NCBI RefSeq assembly: GCF_051859125.1
Contig: NZ_JBHYGG010000057.1
Span: forward strand, 1 to 64,000
Direction of reading: 5' to 3'
Source of the DNA: Gemmata sp051859125
Lineage (GTDB): Bacteria > Planctomycetota > Planctomycetia > Gemmatales > Gemmataceae
DNA length: 64,000 nt
A program made the translations under genes and the position numbers. Shown here one piece after another: positions 1-8,227 of the stretch; within the stretch, counting starts at the first letter, position 1; each line of letters opens with the position of its first letter. The notes beneath the pieces are model-generated. The model saw nothing but the letters and a program-made list of their open reading frames with translations, did not search any database and was not told the DNA's origin.

Positions 1-133
1 AGGGAGTGCGCCTCACCCCCTCGCTGGCGCTCAGGGTTCGCCAAGACGCGGCAGCGCGCCCCCCGCCCCCGGCCGGCTTGCCGCGTCCCCGCGGATCGGT
101 TACGCTCAGCGCATCGACCCAGGAGGAGTCACG

Positions 134-652
134 ATGACGACCCGGACGTTGCTCGCCGCCGCACTGCTCGCCCTCGCGTCGGGCGCCGCGGCCCAGCCCC
201 CGGAGTTCAAGCAGTACGCCTCGTCCGACGGGCGGTACAAGGTGCAGTTCCCCGGCCCGGTGAAGACCGAGACGGTCCCCATCAAGGGCGACAAGTCCGA
301 GCTGGTGCTGACGATCGACCTGGTCGAGCTGCGGGCCGGGACGTCGTTCCTCGTCACGTTCGTGGACGCCCCGGCCGAGGTCGCCAAGCAGCCGGCGGCC
401 GGGCGGCTCGACAAGGTCCGCGACGGGAACAAGGGGGCCGACGGGAAGGTCCACTCGGAGAAGGACGTCGCCGTCGGGATCGAGAGGTACGCCGGCCGCG
501 ACCTGCTCATCGAGAAGCCCGACGGGTTCCTGCGGAACCGCGTGGTGATCGCCGGCCCGCGGCTCTACCAGGTGATGGTGCAGGGGCCGAAGGACGTCGT
601 GACCTCGCCCTCCGCGGACCGCTTCATCGAGTCGTTCGAGGTGACCAAGTGA
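134..652 (+). CDS. Secreted protein of unknown function, tandem paralogue 1
   Basis: I do not recognise a named family. The 172-residue product starts with a clear Sec signal peptide (about residues 1-20, cleavage after an AAA-Q type site). A small mixed alpha/beta domain follows, with the pattern SSDGRYKVQFPGP near the start and a C-terminal SADRFIESFEVTK. The same pattern recurs in the next two genes, so the three are tandem duplicates. The start is well supported by a strong AGGAGG ribosome site about 8 nt upstream. Its stop overlaps the next start (GTGA), which indicates translational coupling. The product is probably exported to the periplasm or cell surface. Nothing catalytic is visible. 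Confidence 0.8.
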   Translation: MTTRTLLAAALLALASGAAAQPPEFKQYASSDGRYKVQFPGPVKTETVPIKGDKSELVLTIDLVELRAGTSFLVTFVDAPAEVAKQPAAGRLDKVRDGNKGADGKVHSEKDVAVGIERYAGRDLLIEKPDGFLRNRVVIAGPRLYQVMVQGPKDVVTSPSADRFIESFEVTK

Positions 653-1158
653 CCCGCACCGCCCTCGCCCTCTCGACGCTCGTCTGGGCCGCGGCGAACA
701 GCCTCGCGGCCGACGCCTACGCCCCGAGGGACGGCCGGTTCTCGGTCCGGTTCCCGGGCGCGCCCAAGGAAACGACCGCGGCCACCGCCACCCCGCTCGG
801 CGACGCGAAGGTGTTCACCGCGACGTACGCCACGGCCGACGGCGACGCCTACAGCGCCAGCTACTCCGACTACCCGGCGGGGAAGGCGGCGGCCGAGCCC
901 CGCGGCAAGCTCTACGACGGGGCCCGCGACGCGCTCAAGGGGGCCGACGGGAAGGTGCTCGCCGAGAAGGACGTCGAGGTCGGCCCGGACAAGCTCCCGG
1001 GCCGCGACCTCGACATCCAGAAGGGCACGGAGCGGGTGCGGGTCCGCCTCGTGCTCCGCGGCGACCGGCTGCACCACGTCGCCGTCGTCGGCTCGCCCGC
1101 GTTCGTTACGGGCCGGGACGCGGCCAAGTTCCTCGACTCGTTCGAGCTGACCAAGTGA
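649..1158 (+). CDS. Secreted protein of unknown function, tandem paralogue 2
   Basis: This 169-residue protein is a paralogue of the preceding gene. It has a signal peptide (about residues 1-20), a DGRFSVRFPGAPK motif near the start, and the ending AAKFLDSFELTK that matches its neighbours. The GTG start overlaps the upstream stop by 4 nt, so translation is probably coupled. It differs from paralogue 1 over most of its length while keeping the FPG, GRD and SFE landmarks, which points to an old duplication. Its function is unknown; the family seems typical of planctomycete secretomes. Confidence 0.78.
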   Translation: MTRTALALSTLVWAAANSLAADAYAPRDGRFSVRFPGAPKETTAATATPLGDAKVFTATYATADGDAYSASYSDYPAGKAAAEPRGKLYDGARDALKGADGKVLAEKDVEVGPDKLPGRDLDIQKGTERVRVRLVLRGDRLHHVAVVGSPAFVTGRDAAKFLDSFELTK

Positions 1159-1248
1159 CGCGGGGCCGGCCCCACGCGGGCCGCCCTCCGTGGGGGCCCG
1201 CCGGCCACCGCTCCCGTCACCACACCACCGCCCAAAGAAAGTAGTCCG

Positions 1249-1761
1249 ATGCGAACTCTCCTGAGCACCGTGTTCGTCCTCGGCGCCGCCTGCGGGCTCG
1301 CGGCCCAGGACGCGAAGAAGTACGAGTCGAAGGACGGGCGGTACGCGGTCGCGTTCCCGGCCGCCCCGACCGTCGACTCCAAGAAGTCGGGCGAGCTGAC
1401 GATCAGCACGGCCGCGGTCGAGGCGAAGGACGTGGCCTACATGGTCATCCACTCCGACCTGCCGGCCGAGACCGTGAAGGCGAGCAAGGCCGAGGACATC
1501 CTGGAGAGCGGCGAGAAGGGACTGGTGGACAACTTCAAGGCGAAGGTGACCAAGTCGCAACCCACCACGTTCGGGGCGGACAAGTACCCGGGGCGGAACG
1601 TCACCGCCGAGGTGAAGGTGGACGCGACGACGCTCCAGCTCCGGCTGCGGATCGTGCTGGCCAACAACCGCGTGTACCAGGTGCTGGCGGTCGGCAGCCC
1701 GGACGCGGTCGGCGGTGCGGCGGCCGACAAGTTCTTCGAGTCGTTCGAGATCCGAAAGTAG
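1249..1761 (+). CDS. Secreted protein of unknown function, tandem paralogue 3
   Basis: This is the third member of the tandem set, 170 residues, with a signal peptide (about residues 1-19) ending near GLAAQD. It contains SKDGRYAVAFPAAP near the start and DKFFESFEIRK at the end. It lies 90 nt downstream of paralogue 2 rather than overlapping it, and only a weak AAAG-type ribosome site precedes the ATG. A large palindromic element (1784-1852) follows the stop and may act as a transcription terminator for the set. The function is unknown. Confidence 0.78.
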   Translation: MRTLLSTVFVLGAACGLAAQDAKKYESKDGRYAVAFPAAPTVDSKKSGELTISTAAVEAKDVAYMVIHSDLPAETVKASKAEDILESGEKGLVDNFKAKVTKSQPTTFGADKYPGRNVTAEVKVDATTLQLRLRIVLANNRVYQVLAVGSPDAVGGAAADKFFESFEIRK

Positions 1762-1783
1762 CCGCCCTTCTGCGAGCGTGTAG

Positions 1784-1852
1784 CCGGGCGAACCCAGAGC
1801 GCCCGCGTGGGGGGTAGGCGTCCCCCCTCGCTGGCGCACTGGGTTCGCCCGG
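1784..1852. repeat. Palindromic element with nested hairpin
   Basis: The two 20-nt arms (1784-1803 and 1833-1852, beginning CCGGGCGAACCCAG) are inverted copies with one mismatch. They enclose an inner GGGGGG/CCCCCC hairpin. A related half (CCCCCTCGCTGGCGCTCAGG) sits at the very start of the window, about 16-45. The element lies between a gene end and tRNA-Pro, so it could terminate transcription, but its repetition suggests a REP-like element. Confidence 0.7.
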
Positions 1853-1935
1853 TCCTGACGGGAATGTGAACCCGCCCTTCCGCGGGCGTGTCCGGTTTGG
1901 TAAGATGACTGTGCGGGTGCGACCCACCCGCAATT

Positions 1936-2009
1936 CGGGGCGTAGCTCAGCCCGGTAGAGCGCCTGGTTTGGGACCAGGAAGTCGCAGGTTCGAATCCTG
2001 TCGCCCCGA
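1936..2009 (+). tRNA. tRNA-Pro (anticodon TGG)
   Basis: This 74-nt cloverleaf was folded by eye. The acceptor stem is CGGGGCG/CGCCCCG with discriminator A. The D arm is GCTC/GAGC. The anticodon stem CCTGG/CCAGG encloses loop TTTGGGA, giving anticodon TGG (proline, CCA codons). The T arm is GCAGG/CCTGT with loop TTCGAAT. CCA is not encoded. Confidence 0.95.
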
Positions 2010-2048
2010 CTCTCACCTCGTCGGCTTCGGTTGCCGTATCACAACGGC

Positions 2049-3263
2049 ATGACACCACCCGCCCCACCAGCCAGTCTCCGCTTCCTCCCGCTCTTCGGCG
2101 TCGCGCTCGCTGTGCGCCTCGCGGTCGTCGCGCTCGGCGTGCTGTTCATCCCGGTGCAACCGCCGAACCCGGTGATCGTGTTCGGTATCGGCGTCGCCGG
2201 CTACCCGGCCGACATGGTGTCGGTGAGCGACGACGACGGGCCGAAGCAGCTCCGCGAGCGCATACAGGGCACGTCCGCGTCCGTGATCGAGCCCTGGTAC
2301 CGCTGGGACGCGACGTGGTTCGCGTACCTCGCGGAGCAGGGCTACGCGCACAACCGCGGCGGGCACCTCGGGGCCGTGTTCCCGCCGCTGATGCCGGGTA
2401 TCCTCGCGGCGAGCGAAGCCATCGGCCTGAACCCGTTCTGGGTCGGGCTTCTCGCGGCGAACCTCGCGGGTGCGGCCGGTGCGGCGCTGTTCGCGCAGGT
2501 CGCCGAGCGCGTCGCCCGGGACCGGGCCGCCGCGGTGCGGGCGTTCGTGCTGCTCCTCGCGTTCCCGACGGCGTTCTTCTACTCCGCCCCGTACCACGAG
2601 TCGTTCGGGCTGCTGTTCACGAGCCTCGCGCTGATTGCGTGGCTCGATTCACGGCCTTGGTGCTGTGGCGGCTACGCGCTGCTCAGCACGTTCGCCCGGC
2701 TCCAGAGCGTCGCCATCGGCGCGGCGGCGGTCGCCGACTGGCTGGTGAACGACCGGAGCCGCCGCGGCTTCTGGCGCGTGCTCGCGGTCGCGCTCGGCAG
2801 CCTCGCGGGGATCGCCCTGTTCTGGGGGTTCGTCGCGTACGAGTTCGGGAGCCCGTTCGTGGGCGTGAACGCGCAGGCGCACTGGGGCCGCCGGCCGCTG
2901 TCGCCGCTGAACCTGTGGTACGCGGTCGAATCGGTCTACGACCCCGCCCTCCCGCGGCCCGGCGGCGCGACGCAGTTCGTGCCCGAGGCGCTGGTCGCGG
3001 TGCTGGTGGTCGCGATGGGGGTGCGGGCGTGGCGGCGGCGCGGGGTGTTCTGGGGATTGGTGACGCTCCTCCCCGTCGCCGTGCTAATGGCGACCGGCAC
3101 GTTCCTGAGCGCCCACCGCCTGCTGCTCGTCAGCACCCCGGCGTTCATCGAACTGGGCGACGCGCTGCGGAACCGGCTCTACTACCGGCTCACCGTCGGG
3201 TGCTTCGCGGCCGCACAACTCGTGCTGCTGAACCGGTACGTCCACTGGCAGTGGGCGGGCTGA
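2049..3263 (+). CDS. PIG-V/Gpi18-like integral membrane mannosyltransferase
   Basis: This is a 404-residue multi-pass membrane protein, probably of the GT-C fold PIG-V/Gpi18-like family, which transfers mannose from a lipid-linked donor. About ten hydrophobic segments are visible. After the first comes a long non-cytoplasmic loop containing WYRWDATWFAYLAEQGY, then FPPLMPG; the W-D dyad and FPP match the family's first-loop signature. The ATG at 2049 is preferred to the upstream in-frame TTG at 2031, which almost abuts the tRNA. The acceptor and pathway cannot be read from the sequence. It stands alone between tRNA-Pro and a TIGR03067 gene. Confidence 0.7.
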   Translation: MTPPAPPASLRFLPLFGVALAVRLAVVALGVLFIPVQPPNPVIVFGIGVAGYPADMVSVSDDDGPKQLRERIQGTSASVIEPWYRWDATWFAYLAEQGYAHNRGGHLGAVFPPLMPGILAASEAIGLNPFWVGLLAANLAGAAGAALFAQVAERVARDRAAAVRAFVLLLAFPTAFFYSAPYHESFGLLFTSLALIAWLDSRPWCCGGYALLSTFARLQSVAIGAAAVADWLVNDRSRRGFWRVLAVALGSLAGIALFWGFVAYEFGSPFVGVNAQAHWGRRPLSPLNLWYAVESVYDPALPRPGGATQFVPEALVAVLVVAMGVRAWRRRGVFWGLVTLLPVAVLMATGTFLSAHRLLLVSTPAFIELGDALRNRLYYRLTVGCFAAAQLVLLNRYVHWQWAG

Positions 3264-3322
3264 CGCGCATAGAACAACTCACCCGCTCCCTGTGGGGCGG
3301 GGTCTCCACACGAGGGCGCACG

Positions 3323-3751
3323 ATGAAACTGTTCCTTTCGACAGTGCTGGCAGTTGGTCTGATCGGGGTCGCGGGTGCCGAGGACAAGAAGGACCCGACG
3401 GCCGGCAAGTGGGTCGTCGAGTCGGTGACGAGGGACGGGAAGGTGATGGACGCCTACAAGGGCGGGGTCCGCGTCCACGACGCCGGGAAGTACACGTTCA
3501 CGCTCCCGGCCGAGTCGAAGCTCCCCTCGTCGTCGGGGACGTACACGGTCGACGCGACGAAGACGCCGGCGACGTTCGAGGTGGTCGCCAAGGGCGGCAC
3601 CTACGACGGCAAGACGCTGCCGGGGATCGTGAAGGTCGAGGGGGACACGATGACGGTGGCGTTCGTCGAACCGGGCAAGGATCGGCCGACGAAGTTCGAG
3701 AGCGCCGCCGGGTCGGGCGTGGTCCTGGCGGTGTACAAGAAGGCGAAGTGA
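3323..3751 (+). CDS. TIGR03067 domain secreted protein
   Basis: The 142-residue product has a signal peptide (residues 1-19, ending GVAGA). A single beta-rich domain follows, with GKWVVESVTRDGK near the start and a C-terminal KFES...VLAVYKKAK. This matches my memory of the planctomycete TIGR03067 family, a lipocalin-like domain of unknown role usually present in many copies per genome. It lies 59 nt after the mannosyltransferase and may be co-transcribed. The repeat copy at 3765-3794 follows its stop. Confidence 0.75.
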   Translation: MKLFLSTVLAVGLIGVAGAEDKKDPTAGKWVVESVTRDGKVMDAYKGGVRVHDAGKYTFTLPAESKLPSSSGTYTVDATKTPATFEVVAKGGTYDGKTLPGIVKVEGDTMTVAFVEPGKDRPTKFESAAGSGVVLAVYKKAK

Positions 3752-3764
3752 CACGAAGTGATCA

Positions 3765-3794
3765 GGCGAGCGGGGGGCGTCAGCCCCCCGAGTT
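3765..3794. repeat. REP-like hairpin, left copy flanking Uma2
   Basis: This 30-nt GC-rich hairpin (core GGGGGGCGTCAGCCCCCC) is identical, as a reverse complement, to 4444-4473. The two copies bracket the Uma2 gene. A close relative lies inside the large TPR gene at 50129-50158. Confidence 0.85.
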
Positions 3795-3803
3795 CTTCGA
3801 CCT

Positions 3804-4418
3804 TCAGGCCGCCCACTCGTCGGGCTTCGCGGTGTGGGCCAAGCGGATCACGGGCCGGGGGGCGGCGGGTCGCAGCGCGAAGGTGAGCGGTAGGACGCTG
3901 CTCACGAGGACGGTCGAAGTCGTCGCGTCCGACGTGCCGACGAGTTCGAGCTTCCCGCCTTGGAGTTGATAGAGTTCGAGCGCCCACGGGTCGCGGTCCA
4001 CGATCAGCACTTCGCGCGTGTTCACCTTCGCATAGAAGTCGAGCTTCTGCCGCGGGTCCTCGCCGGGGCTCGCGATCTCGACCGCGAGGTCCGGCCCGCC
4101 GACCCAGTGGGTACCGCAGTCCTTTGCCTTTGTCGTTGAGAGATACACCGCGACGTCGGGCTCGCGGTAGTTGTCGGTCCACCCGGCGACCCTGTCGCTC
4201 ACGTTCGCGCCTTGCTGGACCCGGTCCCTCGCGGCGCGATTCACGGCGCACGCGAACGCGAATGCCAAATCCTGGGCGATGAACTGGTGCTCGTTGTTCG
4301 GCAGCGGGGCCATGACCAGGACTCCTTCCCAGACCTCGTCGCGGTTGTTCGGGAACAGCCGGTCGCGCTCGGCCCGCACCTGCGGCTCGAACAGTGGGTC
4401 GTGAATCAGCACCGCCAT
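3804..4418 (-). CDS. Uma2 family protein (PD-(D/E)xK nuclease-like)
   Basis: This 204-residue protein belongs to the Uma2 family (DUF820), which has a restriction-endonuclease-like fold and is greatly expanded in planctomycetes and cyanobacteria. Visible landmarks are the early EVWEGVLVM strand, REPDVAVYL, and the active-site region GGPDLAVEIASPGEDPRQK followed by Y and VLIVDRD. These correspond to the family's PD...E...K core. I chose the ATG at 4418 because the longer start at 4475 would translate the flanking repeat into protein. The cellular role of Uma2 proteins is unknown. Confidence 0.82.
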   Translation of the reverse strand: MAVLIHDPLFEPQVRAERDRLFPNNRDEVWEGVLVMAPLPNNEHQFIAQDLAFAFACAVNRAARDRVQQGANVSDRVAGWTDNYREPDVAVYLSTTKAKDCGTHWVGGPDLAVEIASPGEDPRQKLDFYAKVNTREVLIVDRDPWALELYQLQGGKLELVGTSDATTSTVLVSSVLPLTFALRPAAPRPVIRLAHTAKPDEWAA

Positions 4419-4443
4419 GCTCGGCCCTCCAAGAACTCGCAAC

Positions 4444-4473
4444 AACTCGGGGGGCTGACGCCCCCCGCTCGCC
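4444..4473. repeat. REP-like hairpin, right copy flanking Uma2
   Basis: This is an exact 30/30 inverted copy of 3765-3794. It sits in the leader of the Uma2 gene and just downstream of the 3' end of the heme dehydrogenase gene. Confidence 0.85.
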
Positions 4474-4489
4474 AAGACTCACGAGTCAT

Positions 4490-7400
4490 TCACTTCGGGG
4501 GCGGCACGTTCAAGCCCGCGAGGAACTCGACCAGGTCGCGGAGTTCGCGGCGACTCATCTTCGTGTGCAGGTCCGCCGGCATCGCGCTCAGACCGGTGCG
4601 CCGCTCGGCCACGTCCGCGACCGGGACGAAGATCTCCTTGTTCTCCGCGGTCAGGAGCTTGATCGTCTTCTTGTCCTCGGCCTTTACGATGCCCGACACG
4701 GTGCGGTCGTCGTTGAGCACGAGCACGACTGTCTCGAACCCCTTCGCGATGTGGGCCGACGGCAGCACGATCGCTTCGAGCAGGTAGCGGCGGTCCTTGT
4801 CCTTCTCCGCGGCGATGCCGTTGAGTTGCGGGCCGACCTCGCCGCCCTGGCCGTCGAGCTTGTGGCACCGCTGGCACGACACCGCCGCATTGTTCAGGAA
4901 CACCTGCCGGCCGCGGTCCGCGTCGCCGCCGAGCAGCGATTCGAGGTGCGGGGCCAGCTTGTCGCCCTTCGGGTCGTTCCCGGCCTTCGCCTGCGCCGCC
5001 CGGTACTTGTCCACCTTGGCCTTGAGTGGCGCGAACAGCTTCATCTTGACTTTCGTGCGCCGCTCGGCGGCGTCGAGCAGGTCGAGAATCACGTCCTGGG
5101 CGACCTTCGCCTCTAAGGCCTGATCGAGCCAGGCGTCGAGCAACTTGTCGGCGTCCTCGGACTCCTTCGCCGCGGCGAGAATCGCGAACGCGCCCTGCTT
5201 CTCGGCGAGCGAGGTCTTCGCGTCCTTCAACAGATCGGGGAGCGTCATGAGCACGCCCGCGGGATCGACCCTCGCCTTCACGGTGCGGCCGGCGGCGCGG
5301 AGCCGCGGCTCGTCCGAACTCAGCGCGAACTCGGACAGCTCCTTCGCGACCGGGTCGTTCAGCGCGTCCACGGCGTAGAGCGCTTCGACGCGGAGCGCGG
5401 CCGGGGTCTTCGCGTCCCTCACGAGCCCGGCGAGTTGCGGGCCGAACTCCTTCACGCCGAGCTTCGCGATCACCTGGGCCGCCTGCTTGCGGACCACGTC
5501 CGACCCGGCGAACACGCCGACGCCAACGGCCTTCAGTGCCGCGGCCGCGGCGGTCCCGTCGCGCTTCGGCAGGTCCATCGTGATCCCGGTGATCGGGTCG
5601 CGGCGGCCCGGCTCGGCCCACTTGCCGAGCAGGTCGAGGGCGAACGCGCGGGTGTAGTCCGGCTCGCCCTGGCGCGCGGCGAACCGGGCGATCGGCTCGG
5701 CCTGCGCCAGCCAGGAGTTCGCGGCGACCGCACGGAACGCGGCGGCGTCCGGGAGGGCGGGCTTGTCGGCGAGCTTGGCGAGGGCGGGGAGGGCTGCGGT
5801 GATGCGGTCGTCGTAGACCGCGCGGGCCGCCTCGGCGACGATCCGCGGCTCGGCGTCGCCCAGGAACTCGGCGACCTTCTCGCTGCCGTGCTTCCGCAGC
5901 GCGAGCAGCACGCCCGTGCGGACCGACGCGAGGTCGTACTTGTCCTTCGACGTCGCCCACACGTTCCAGAGGTCGATCGGGTTGCGGGCCGCGTAGAAAA
6001 GGCCCATCACCGCCGCGTGCCGCAGGTACGGGTCCTTGTCATCGTTCGCTTTCAGCACCTCGAACAGCGGGGCGATGTACTCCTGCTCCGTGGTCGGGCG
6101 CACCTCGCGCGGGGCCGGGTTCCCGATCTTGCCGTAGGCGACCGCGGCGGCAGCGCGCACGCGAAGGTCGGGGTCGGTCAGGAGCTTGAGGACTTCGGCC
6201 TGGATCGCGGCGTGGGTCGGGTCGGCCTGGAGCTGCGGCTTGCGGTACACGGCGGTGCCGAGTTGCTCGACCGCAGAGCGCTTCACGTCGGCGTCGCGGT
6301 CCCCGACGAGCTTGAGCAGCTTGCCGACGGCGTCGCGGTCCTTCGCGGCGACCTGACCCAGCCCCCACACGGCGTTGAGGCGCGCGAGGCGGTTCGTCGA
6401 ATCGCTCGCAACCTTCGCCAGCCGGCCCGTCGCCCCGAGCGCGACCAGCTCGAACTGCGCCTCCTGCCGCACCTGCGCGTGCGGGTGTTCGAGCAGCTTC
6501 TCCAGCTCGTCGGCGCTCTTCTTCTCGAACCCTTCGGCGATGAGCTTCTGCGCCTCGGCCACGGCCGGGTTCTTCATCGCCTCGGGATCGGTGAGCCGGA
6601 AGATGCGGCCCTTGCCCGGCTTGTCCCACCCGGTCGTCCAGTCGCTCCAGTAGAACGCGCCGTCCGGCCCGAACTCGCAGTCGGTCGGCAGCATGTTGCC
6701 GAGGAACTCCTTCGGGGCGCCGCCGACGATCTCGTAGGTCGCGCCCTTCGGCTTCACCGCGAGCGCCCAGATCTTGCTCCCGCCGGGGCCGCCGGTGAAG
6801 TCGCAGCAGAAGAAGTGGTCCTTGTACTTGTCGTTGAGCCCGACGCCGGGGTAGTGCGTGATGCCCGACGGGCCGTTGCCGAAGTTCGCGAGCGGCGGCA
6901 GGATGTACGCCGGCTGGCCGTCCCACTGCGGGAGCCACAGCTTCTCGGTGTTCCAGGGGCCGCGGTTCCCCTGCGGCACGGCCGGGGTGTGGTACCCGGT
7001 GCCGTACTGGAACCCGCACCGCCACCCGCTGTCGCCGCCCTCGACGATCTGCACCCACCGCGCCCGGTCGCCCGAGTCGCAGTTGTTCTCGTAGGTGAAC
7101 AGGTTCCCGAGGTCGTCGAACGCGAGTTCCTGCGGGTTGCGGAGCCCCATGTGAACGATTTCGAGGTTCGCGCCGTCGGGGTCGCACCGCAGCACGGCCC
7201 CGCTGTCCGGGTTGAACAGCTTCCTCCCTTCCTTGGTGGTGATGTTGAACCCGCGGTCGCCAACCGACATGTAGAGCTTGCCGTCCGGCCCCATCCGCAG
7301 GCCGTGCAGGTCGTGCCCGATGAACTGGACGTGGATCCCGAACCCGGACGCGAGCGAGGTCTTCTCGGTCGCCTTGTTCTCGCCTTTGGGGTCGCGGAGC

Positions 7401-7927
7401 AGGTACAGGTCGGGGATGCAGGCGTAGTACACGTTCCCCTTGCGGGCGAGCACGCCGGCCCCGATGCCGTCCTCGTACCTGTTGAACCCGTCGGCGAACA
7501 CGCTGTCCTTGTCCGCCCGGCCGCTGCCGGTCGAGTCCCACACGAGCCGGACCCGCTCGCTGTTGTCGGGGAACTCGCCGTACTTGAACTTCTTGTACAT
7601 CGCGACGCGGTCGGCGACGGTGCGGGCCGCGAGGTCGTCGTCGAGCCACGGCTTGCCGCGGGTGTCGGGCACGCCCTGGCTGTGCCGGAACGTCTCGGCG
7701 ACGAAGCACCGGCCCCTCTCGTCGAACGTGAACGCGACCGGGTTGGCGAGGTGCGGCTCGCTGGCCCACACGTCCACCTTCAGCCCCTTGTCGGCGACCC
7801 GCACGGCGGCCGCGGCCTCGTCGGGGCCGGCCTTCTTCGCTTGCGCCGCGACCGGCCGGTCGGTGGGGACGAACGCGAGTGCGCACGTCAGGAGGAGCGC
7901 GGGGGCCGCGCAGGCGAGGCGGGACAT
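4490..7927 (-). CDS. PVC-type heme-binding CxxCH dehydrogenase with HEAT repeats
   Basis: This is a 1145-residue secreted protein with a signal peptide (residues 1-28, ending VAAQ). An N-terminal beta-propeller of the sorbosone/glucose-dehydrogenase type spans about 30-500, with landmarks such as DERGRCFVAETF, MGPDGKLYMSVGDRG and GLRNPQELAFD. A HEAT-repeat solenoid spans about 500-980. A C-terminal cytochrome c module carries the heme motif CQRCH, with a downstream Met in LSAMPADLHTKMS as likely sixth ligand. This architecture is typical of planctomycete membrane-bound dehydrogenases presumed to oxidise sugars or polyols and pass electrons to a c-type cytochrome. The substrate is unknown. GGAG lies 9 nt before the ATG. 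Confidence 0.9.
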   Translation of the reverse strand: MSRLACAAPALLLTCALAFVPTDRPVAAQAKKAGPDEAAAAVRVADKGLKVDVWASEPHLANPVAFTFDERGRCFVAETFRHSQGVPDTRGKPWLDDDLAARTVADRVAMYKKFKYGEFPDNSERVRLVWDSTGSGRADKDSVFADGFNRYEDGIGAGVLARKGNVYYACIPDLYLLRDPKGENKATEKTSLASGFGIHVQFIGHDLHGLRMGPDGKLYMSVGDRGFNITTKEGRKLFNPDSGAVLRCDPDGANLEIVHMGLRNPQELAFDDLGNLFTYENNCDSGDRARWVQIVEGGDSGWRCGFQYGTGYHTPAVPQGNRGPWNTEKLWLPQWDGQPAYILPPLANFGNGPSGITHYPGVGLNDKYKDHFFCCDFTGGPGGSKIWALAVKPKGATYEIVGGAPKEFLGNMLPTDCEFGPDGAFYWSDWTTGWDKPGKGRIFRLTDPEAMKNPAVAEAQKLIAEGFEKKSADELEKLLEHPHAQVRQEAQFELVALGATGRLAKVASDSTNRLARLNAVWGLGQVAAKDRDAVGKLLKLVGDRDADVKRSAVEQLGTAVYRKPQLQADPTHAAIQAEVLKLLTDPDLRVRAAAAVAYGKIGNPAPREVRPTTEQEYIAPLFEVLKANDDKDPYLRHAAVMGLFYAARNPIDLWNVWATSKDKYDLASVRTGVLLALRKHGSEKVAEFLGDAEPRIVAEAARAVYDDRITAALPALAKLADKPALPDAAAFRAVAANSWLAQAEPIARFAARQGEPDYTRAFALDLLGKWAEPGRRDPITGITMDLPKRDGTAAAAALKAVGVGVFAGSDVVRKQAAQVIAKLGVKEFGPQLAGLVRDAKTPAALRVEALYAVDALNDPVAKELSEFALSSDEPRLRAAGRTVKARVDPAGVLMTLPDLLKDAKTSLAEKQGAFAILAAAKESEDADKLLDAWLDQALEAKVAQDVILDLLDAAERRTKVKMKLFAPLKAKVDKYRAAQAKAGNDPKGDKLAPHLESLLGGDADRGRQVFLNNAAVSCQRCHKLDGQGGEVGPQLNGIAAEKDKDRRYLLEAIVLPSAHIAKGFETVVLVLNDDRTVSGIVKAEDKKTIKLLTAENKEIFVPVADVAERRTGLSAMPADLHTKMSRRELRDLVEFLAGLNVPPPK

Positions 7928-7968
7928 GGGGAGGAACTCCGGTGTGGCGGGTGGGACGGTTGGGGCGG

Positions 7969-8063
7969 TTTCGAGTTTCGAGTTCGACGTTTCGAGTTGT
8001 GGGCACGCCGGAACCCTGGATTTCACCCCCGGGCTCACTCCTACATGCACTCGAAACTCGAAA
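7969..8063. repeat. Palindromic element (TTTCGAGTTTCGA family)
   Basis: Arms starting TTTCGAGTTTCGA at 7969 and its reverse complement ending at 8063 enclose about 65 nt. Similar words form the arms of the perfect palindrome at 11927-12002. The element lies in the divergent 300-bp spacer between the heme dehydrogenase and DUF1559 genes; no convincing promoter is seen there. Confidence 0.6.
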
Positions 8064-8227
8064 TACCCTGACTGAGTTGAGGCTACCGCAGACACGGCGA
8101 CGCGGCAACGGTGGCAAGGTGAACGGGCGGGGCGGGGCGGGCTGGAATTGCTCGAACGGGCGAGGTTGGTACAATGACGGTTCCGATATCGTTCCGCTCT
8201 CCGCTGCATTCCCCCGGAGTCTCGCCC

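Noticed and set aside
2031..2048. TTG start extending the PIG-V-like protein by six residues
   Set aside because: It would begin 22 nt after tRNA-Pro with no ribosome site; the ATG at 2049 is simpler.
4419..4475. N-terminal extension of Uma2 reading ASGGRQPPELL
   Set aside because: Those residues are the translated REP-like repeat; family proteins start near the ATG at 4418.
5435..8071. Very long open frame on the plus strand antisense to the heme dehydrogenase
   Set aside because: It has Arg/Val/Asp-rich composition with no domain motifs and mirrors codon bias of the real minus-strand gene; such frames are expected at this GC content.
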